This document shows positions 60,133 through 64,000 of a DNA stretch of 64,000 bases, in pieces; position 1 is the stretch's first letter; every line of letters begins with the position of its first letter. Location: positions 1,922,001 through 1,986,000 of the forward strand of contig OY970394.1 in the NCBI GenBank assembly GCA_963720475.1, given 5' to 3'. The DNA comes from G963720475 sp963720475 (lineage in GTDB: Bacteria; Actinomycetota; Thermoleophilia; Solirubrobacterales; Thermoleophilaceae). Made by a program: the position numbers and the translations under genes. The notes below the pieces were generated by a model. It was given only the letters and a program-made list of their open reading frames with translations, was not told the DNA's origin and did no database searches.

Positions 60133-60780
60133 TTATCCGTAGAGGACGTTTCCGAGTCGCACAATGGTCGCGCCCTCGGCCACGGCCGCCTCGAAATCCT
60201 GTGTGGTGCCCATCGAGAGGCGCCGAAGGCCGTGCTCGCCGGCGAGCTCGGCAAGGCGCGCGAAGTGCGGTTTCGAGTCCTCGGGCCGCTCGGCGAGCGG
60301 CGGCATGGTCATCAGCCCGCTCACCGGGCAGGGGCAGCGCTCGACGTAATCAGCTAGCTCGCCGGGGGCGATTCCGGCCTTGCCCTCCTCCCCCGCGATG
60401 TTCACCTGGATCAGCACCTCGCGCGCGGGGTGCTGCGCGAGTCGCTCCAGCGCGGACTCGGAGGCGACCGTGTGGATCAGGCGGACGGCCGGCGCGACGT
60501 CGCGGACCTTGCGGCTCTGCAGTGCCCCGATGAAGTCCCACTCGAACAGCCCCCCGTGGCGCTCCTGCTTGGCGAGCAGGTCCTGGGCGCGGTTCTCGCC
60601 GACGAGGCGGATGCCTGCCTCGGCGAGCGCGGGCAGCCCGGGCTCGGCGACGTACTTCGTCGCGGCGCAGATCTCGACGGCATCCGGATCGCCGCCCGCG
60701 GCCGCGATCCGCTCGCGCACCCGCTCGAGGTTCGCCGCGCGGACGACGTCCGGATCGAGCTCCGTCAGCTGGTCAACCAC
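60133..60780 (-). CDS. yggS: YggS/PLPBP-family pyridoxal-phosphate homeostasis protein
   Basis: 215 residues from GTG 60780. The fold-type III PLP site Lys is in ICAATKYVAEPGLPALAEAG. GENRAQDLLAKQE, WDFIGALQSRKVRDVAPAVR and LIHTVASESALERLAQHPAR follow, and the end has GLRRLSMGTTQDFEAAVAEG and ATIVRLGNVLYG. The family buffers intracellular PLP and has no catalytic role known. It overlaps pgeF by 16 bases. In Firmicutes and Actinobacteria it is a standard neighbour of sepF (ylmE). Confidence 0.94.
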   Translation of the reverse strand: MVDQLTELDPDVVRAANLERVRERIAAAGGDPDAVEICAATKYVAEPGLPALAEAGIRLVGENRAQDLLAKQERHGGLFEWDFIGALQSRKVRDVAPAVRLIHTVASESALERLAQHPAREVLIQVNIAGEEGKAGIAPGELADYVERCPCPVSGLMTMPPLAERPEDSKPHFARLAELAGEHGLRRLSMGTTQDFEAAVAEGATIVRLGNVLYG

Positions 60781-61463
60781 GCAAGGCCCCCCTGGCGGCC
60801 GGTCACGCCCTCGTCGCGACGGTGCGAGAAGAACAGGTCTGCGCGGCAGCTGGTGCAGTGGTCCACGTGCTCGATCCGCTCGACACCGGCCTCGCGCAGG
60901 CGGGCGTCGGCGACGGCGCGGAGGTCGAGCATCCGCTCGTTGGCGACGCCGCCCAGGTCGGAGAACGCTTGGAGCACCTCCTCCCCCACCTCGTAGCAGC
61001 ATGCGCCGATCCCCGGTCCGACAGCCGCGGCCGGCGGATCCTCGAAGCGCTCGACAGCCTCGGCGACGATTCCACCCGCGAGGCCGCGCCAGCCGCAGTG
61101 GACCATCGCGACACGGCCCCCTCCGGCGAGCGCGACGGGCAGGCAGTCCGCGACGAGCACGAGCAGGCCCAAGTCGGTGGCGGTCGTCGTGTGGCCGTCG
61201 GCGTCTTCGGGCGGGCCCTGCGGCGAGCCCTCCCATTCGATCAGGCGTGTTCCATGAATTTGGCGCGCCGCCGCGATCCGCTCGCGGGCGAGCCCCGCCT
61301 CTTCCGCGAGCAGCGCGCGGTTGCGCTCGACGGCGTCGAGGTGGTCGCCGGTCGCAACGCCGAGGTTGAGCGAGCTGTACGGCCCCTCGCTGACGCCGCC
61401 TACGCGGGTCGAGAACAGCACTCGCGCGCCCGGGAGATCCACCGGGAGGACGCGGTCGCTCAC
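60765..61463 (-). CDS. pgeF: PgeF/YfiH-type laccase-domain enzyme
   Basis: 232 residues. Family signatures: LFSTRVGGVSEGPYSSLNLG, RQIHGTRLIEW, VADCLPVALAGGGRVAMVHC (metal-binding Cys and His), GWRGLAGGIVAEAVERF, VGPGIGACCYEVGEEV and the C-terminal HVDHCTSCRADLFFSHRRD. These multicopper-oxidase-like proteins are reported as purine nucleoside phosphorylases or peptidoglycan-editing factors (PgeF). The start overlaps the cca stop by 4 bases. Confidence 0.93.
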   Translation of the reverse strand: MSDRVLPVDLPGARVLFSTRVGGVSEGPYSSLNLGVATGDHLDAVERNRALLAEEAGLARERIAAARQIHGTRLIEWEGSPQGPPEDADGHTTTATDLGLLVLVADCLPVALAGGGRVAMVHCGWRGLAGGIVAEAVERFEDPPAAAVGPGIGACCYEVGEEVLQAFSDLGGVANERMLDLRAVADARLREAGVERIEHVDHCTSCRADLFFSHRRDEGVTGRQGGLAWLTS

Positions 61464-62690
61464 GCGGCGTCCCCTTCAGGCGCGCGCGCGAGCTCGAGCG
61501 CGGCGCGCAGCTCGGCCTCGCGGCCGCTGACCTCACCGTCGAGCTTCATCCGCAGCACCTCGCGCAACGCGCGCCCGATCGCGGGCGACTCGGGCACGCC
61601 GGCGGCGAGCAGGTCGCCGCCGTCGATCTCGAGCGCCACCTCGGTGATCTCACCGACGAAGCGGAGGACCGGGTCGGCCGGAGCGCCGAGCGCCAGTGCG
61701 AGCGCGAGCGCCTCCGGCGGCAGCGGCCCCAGCAGCGAGCGGATCTCCGACGCCGCCATCTCAGGGTCGAGCGTCGTCGCAGCCGAAGGCGCTGCGCGCG
61801 CCGCCGTCGCGACTGCTTCCCGCGCGCCGGCGTCGAGCCCGAGTGATGCGATCCACGGCTCGACGGCTTCCGCGTCGCCCGTGCAGAGCGCGGCGAGCGC
61901 GGCGAGCGCGGGGTCAGCGCCGGTCTCGAGCGAGCCGAGCTTGGCGCTCGCGACGAGCTCGGGGTCCACGGTCAGGCCCGGGTGCAACGCCTTGACGACG
62001 CCGAGATCGTCGAGCAGGCGGACGGCATCGGGGGCTTTCTCCTCCCCCAGCATGACGAGCAGCGCGTCGCGGATGCGGTCCCCGCTGACCGTGCCGAGCG
62101 CGCCCGCGGCGACAGCGGCGCGCGCCTGTTCACCGGTTTCCGGCGCAAGCTCGTACCCGAAGCGGGCCGCATAACGGGCGGCGCGCAGGAGGCGCGTCGG
62201 ATCGTCGGTGAAGCTCGCCGGATGGAGCGTGCGAACGACGCCCGCATCGATGTCGGCTCGGCCTGCCGTGGGGATCGATCAACTCCCCTGCCCCGTCGTT
62301 GCCGAGGGGCGCGGCCAGTGCGTTGATTGTGAAGTCGCGCCGCGCGAGGTCGTCTTCCAGCGGCGCGGGTTCCACCTCGGGGAGGGCCCCCGGCGCCGGA
62401 TAGCGCTCGCGGCGGGTGGCGGCGAGGTCGAGCCTCACTCCCTCGCCCTCGACGGTCGCCGTGCCGAAGCGCCCGTGGACGTCACGCGGCCGTCGCCGAG
62501 CTCGTCCGCGAGCGTGAGCGGCGAGCGCAGTCGCATCGCCCTCGACGGCGACGTCGAGGTCGGCGCTGGGTTCGCCACGGATCAGGTCGCGCAGCGCACC
62601 GCCGACCAGGTAGGCCGGAACCTGGCCACCGAACGCGGGCCCGACCCGGTCCATGCCGGGGAGAGCGCTGATCGCCTCGCGCAGGGACAT
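61460..62690 (-). CDS. cca: CCA tRNA nucleotidyltransferase, three frame breaks here
   Basis: ATG 62690 starts MSLREAISALPGMDRVGPAF. The class II nucleotidyltransferase head shows YLVGGALRDLIRGEPSADLD and later RRDFTINALAAPLGNDGAGE. Three indels are inferred. An extra base near 62526 and a missing one near 62484 compensate each other; the repaired stretch reads LTLADELGDGRVTSHGRFGT. An extra base near 62265 follows; repaired DPHGGRADIDAGVVRTLHP leads into DRIRDALLVMLGEEKAPDAV. The net span of 1231 bases is one over a multiple of three, as predicted. The enzyme builds or repairs the tRNA 3' CCA. Confidence 0.87.
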
Positions 62691-62720
62691 GCGCGAAGCG
62701 TAGAGAGCGAGGTCGGGCGG

Positions 62721-63375
62721 CTAGAACGCGTAGACGCGGTCGTAGCGCTCGAAGCCGCGCTGGTGGACGACGACGCCCTTTGCGTCGACGAGGCGCAGCA
62801 CGTCGCCCTTGTCGGCCAGGAGCGCGCTCTTGGAACACGCGTAGGCGCGGCCCTCGGGTGTGGTCGCCTGGCTCTTCGGCCTGCAACTGATGTAGACGGT
62901 CACGCTCGACTTGCCGGGGATCTTGATTCCCTTGAGCGCGACGCGGCTTCCGCTGCGGTTTCGCAATGTCGGCCTTGCCGAACGAGACCTCCTTCGAAGA
63001 CTTGTTCCGCATCCTCACGCGCTCCGCCTTCGTGCCGCCCCTTGCGACGACGCTCTTCACATTCACCTTGAGCGAGGACTTCTTGCGCTGGCTTTCGGCG
63101 ACCGCGCCCCGGCAGAACTTGGCGCGAAGCCGTGCGATCTCGCCGTCGAGCACGCCGGCGAAGTTGCTGTAGGCCTCGTCCGGATTGCCGGCCACCTGGA
63201 CGCGGGCGCTCTCGAGCTCGCCGAGCGTGAACCGGCACCGCGTGATGCTGCTGTCCAGGCGGTAGTCGGCTCGGATCGATGCGAGATCGCCCACCGCGCC
63301 CGAAGCGGCCGCGGCAGCGACGAGCGAGCAGGCGAGCACGCCTCCTCCCGTGGCCAGAATGCGCTTGCAGCCCAT
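62721..63375 (-). CDS. secreted protein of unknown function, frameshifted here
   Basis: ATG 63375 gives a signal peptide (ILATGGGVLACSLVAAAAAS, cleavage near SGA). A mature N-terminal half follows with LDSSITRCRFTLGELESARV and YSNFAGVLDGEIARLRAKFC. The frame breaks at about 62962 (an extra base in GACATTGCGAAA). The repaired sequence continues IRNRSGSRVALKGIKIPGKS, then VTVYISCRPKSQATTPEGRA to the stop at 62721. Restored length is about 217 residues with four or five Cys, suggesting disulfides. The span is one base over a multiple of three. I do not recognise the family. Confidence 0.7.
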
Positions 63376-63415
63376 CGGCCTTGAATTTAGCGCCCGCGCG
63401 TGAGGGATGCGTCGT

Positions 63416-64000
63416 TCAGCCGCGAACCGGGATGCCGGCCAGGCGCATGCGCTCCTTGGCCTCGCCGACGCGATAGGTGCCGTAGTGGAAGATGGATGCG
63501 CACAGGACCGCGTCCGCGCCCGCCCTGCTCGATCGCTTCGACGAGGTGCTCGAGCCTTCCCGCCCCGCCCGAAGCGATCACGGGCACGGCGACGGCGTCC
63601 GCGACCGCGCGCGTGAGCGTCGAGCTCGTATCCGTCCTCGGTGCCGTCGCGGTCCATGCTCGTCAGCAGGATCTCGCCCGCGCCGAGCTCGACCCCGCGC
63701 CGGGCCCACTCGACCGCGTCGAGCCCGGTGGGCTTGCGGCCGCCGCTGACGTAGACCTCGTAGCCATCGCCGTCGTCGCGCCGCCGGGCATCGATCGCGA
63801 GAACGACGCACTGGGCGCCGAAGACCGCGGCGAGCTCCGAGAGCAGCTCGGGGCGGGCGACGGCGGCCGAGTTGACGGACACCTTGTCGGCGCCCGCGCC
63901 GAGCACGGCTTGGGCATCGTCGACGGAGCGGATCCCGCCGCCGATCGTGAACGGGATGAAGAGGTCGTCGGCGGTCCGGCGTGCGAGGTCGACGATCGTG
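63416..64000 (-). CDS. hisF: imidazole glycerol phosphate synthase subunit HisF, partial and frameshifted
   Basis: The C-terminal two thirds of HisF, cut by the right edge. Visible: TIVDLARRTADDLFIPFTIG, GGIRSVDDAQAVLGAGADKV, SVNSAAVARPELLSELAAVF, VVLAIDARRRDDGDGYEVYV and EWARRGVELGAGEILLTSMD with RDGTEDGYELD. An extra base near 63610-63618 shifts the frame; repaired it reads LTRAVADAVAVPVIASGGAG. A second extra base near 63515-63525 precedes ADAVLCASIFHYGTYRVGEA and the stop at 63416. HisF cyclises PRFAR with HisH-derived ammonia in histidine synthesis. Catalytic Asp in TSMDRDGT is present. Confidence 0.9.

Overview
The window is a GC-rich (about 70 percent by eye), almost wall-to-wall coding chromosomal segment from an actinobacterium. 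Support for this comes from the FHA (GarA-like) to MerR (FtsR-like) pair, an RsiG-like protein, a six-gene MCE array, WS/DGAT, SepF, and a c-di-AMP riboswitch in front of an RlpA-like gene. The single-motif RsiG, the CAP/RTX-type secreted proteins and the archaeal/eukaryotic-type ProRS make a deep-branching lineage such as Thermoleophilia/Solirubrobacterales my best guess; this is inference, as no rRNA is present. I see no tRNA or rRNA gene, CRISPR array, insertion sequence, prophage or replication origin. No stretch longer than about 300 bases lacks a gene.

Layout. 0-2.2 kb: end of an unknown gene, then hflX-dut. 2.2-6.8 kb, minus strand: a tight run HAD phosphatase, DUF2103-like, class II amidotransferase, lipid kinase, methyltransferase, NAD-dependent epimerase. 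6.8-12.4 kb: cyclophilin lipoprotein; ECF sigma, SCP2-like and membrane-protein genes; a frameshifted LysR regulator; GHMP kinase-RNase D. 12.5-16.9 kb: PlsC-type acyltransferase with a CrtC/lipocalin-like protein, a DUF1905 gene with dinB, and the riboswitch-controlled RlpA-like protein. 17-23.2 kb: WS/DGAT, a frameshifted PfkB kinase, a SnoaL-like protein, nadE, a PaaI-like thioesterase, and an HTH-transmembrane-extracellular fusion.

23.2-36.6 kb is one co-directional minus-strand block: rsiG-like, FHA, MerR, apt, SRPBCC, AGPS-like flavoprotein, then six MCE genes without YrbE permeases or an ATPase. 36.7-46.8 kb is mixed: AbiEi/endonuclease-like protein, pgsA, proS, a lactate-monooxygenase-like enzyme, sodA, a secreted glycosidase, ispG, a PIG-V-like mannosyltransferase, and a CAP protein with an RTX scrap. 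46.9-56.4 kb is the classic translation/envelope cluster rpsB-tsf-pyrH-frr-uppS-cdsA-(methyltransferase)-dxr-rseP followed by an acyl-CoA ligase. 57-64 kb carries cca-pgeF-yggS-sepF-proC-yggT-lspA-rluD plus a secreted protein and the 3' end of hisF. Lipid and envelope functions recur throughout: isoprenoid precursors (dxr, ispG, uppS), phospholipid synthesis (cdsA, pgsA, PlsC), storage lipid (WS/DGAT), lipid uptake (MCE) and acyl activation (FadD-like).

Sequence quality matters here. Ten single-base (or equivalent) frame breaks fall in genes between 55.3 and 64.0 kb (rpsB, rluD, proC x2, cca x3, a secreted protein, hisF x2), but I found only two in the first 55 kb (LysR, PfkB). Several of the affected genes are normally essential, so I read the cluster as low-accuracy sequence near a contig end, not as gene decay. 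Coordinates of those genes are given as the full reconstructed span.
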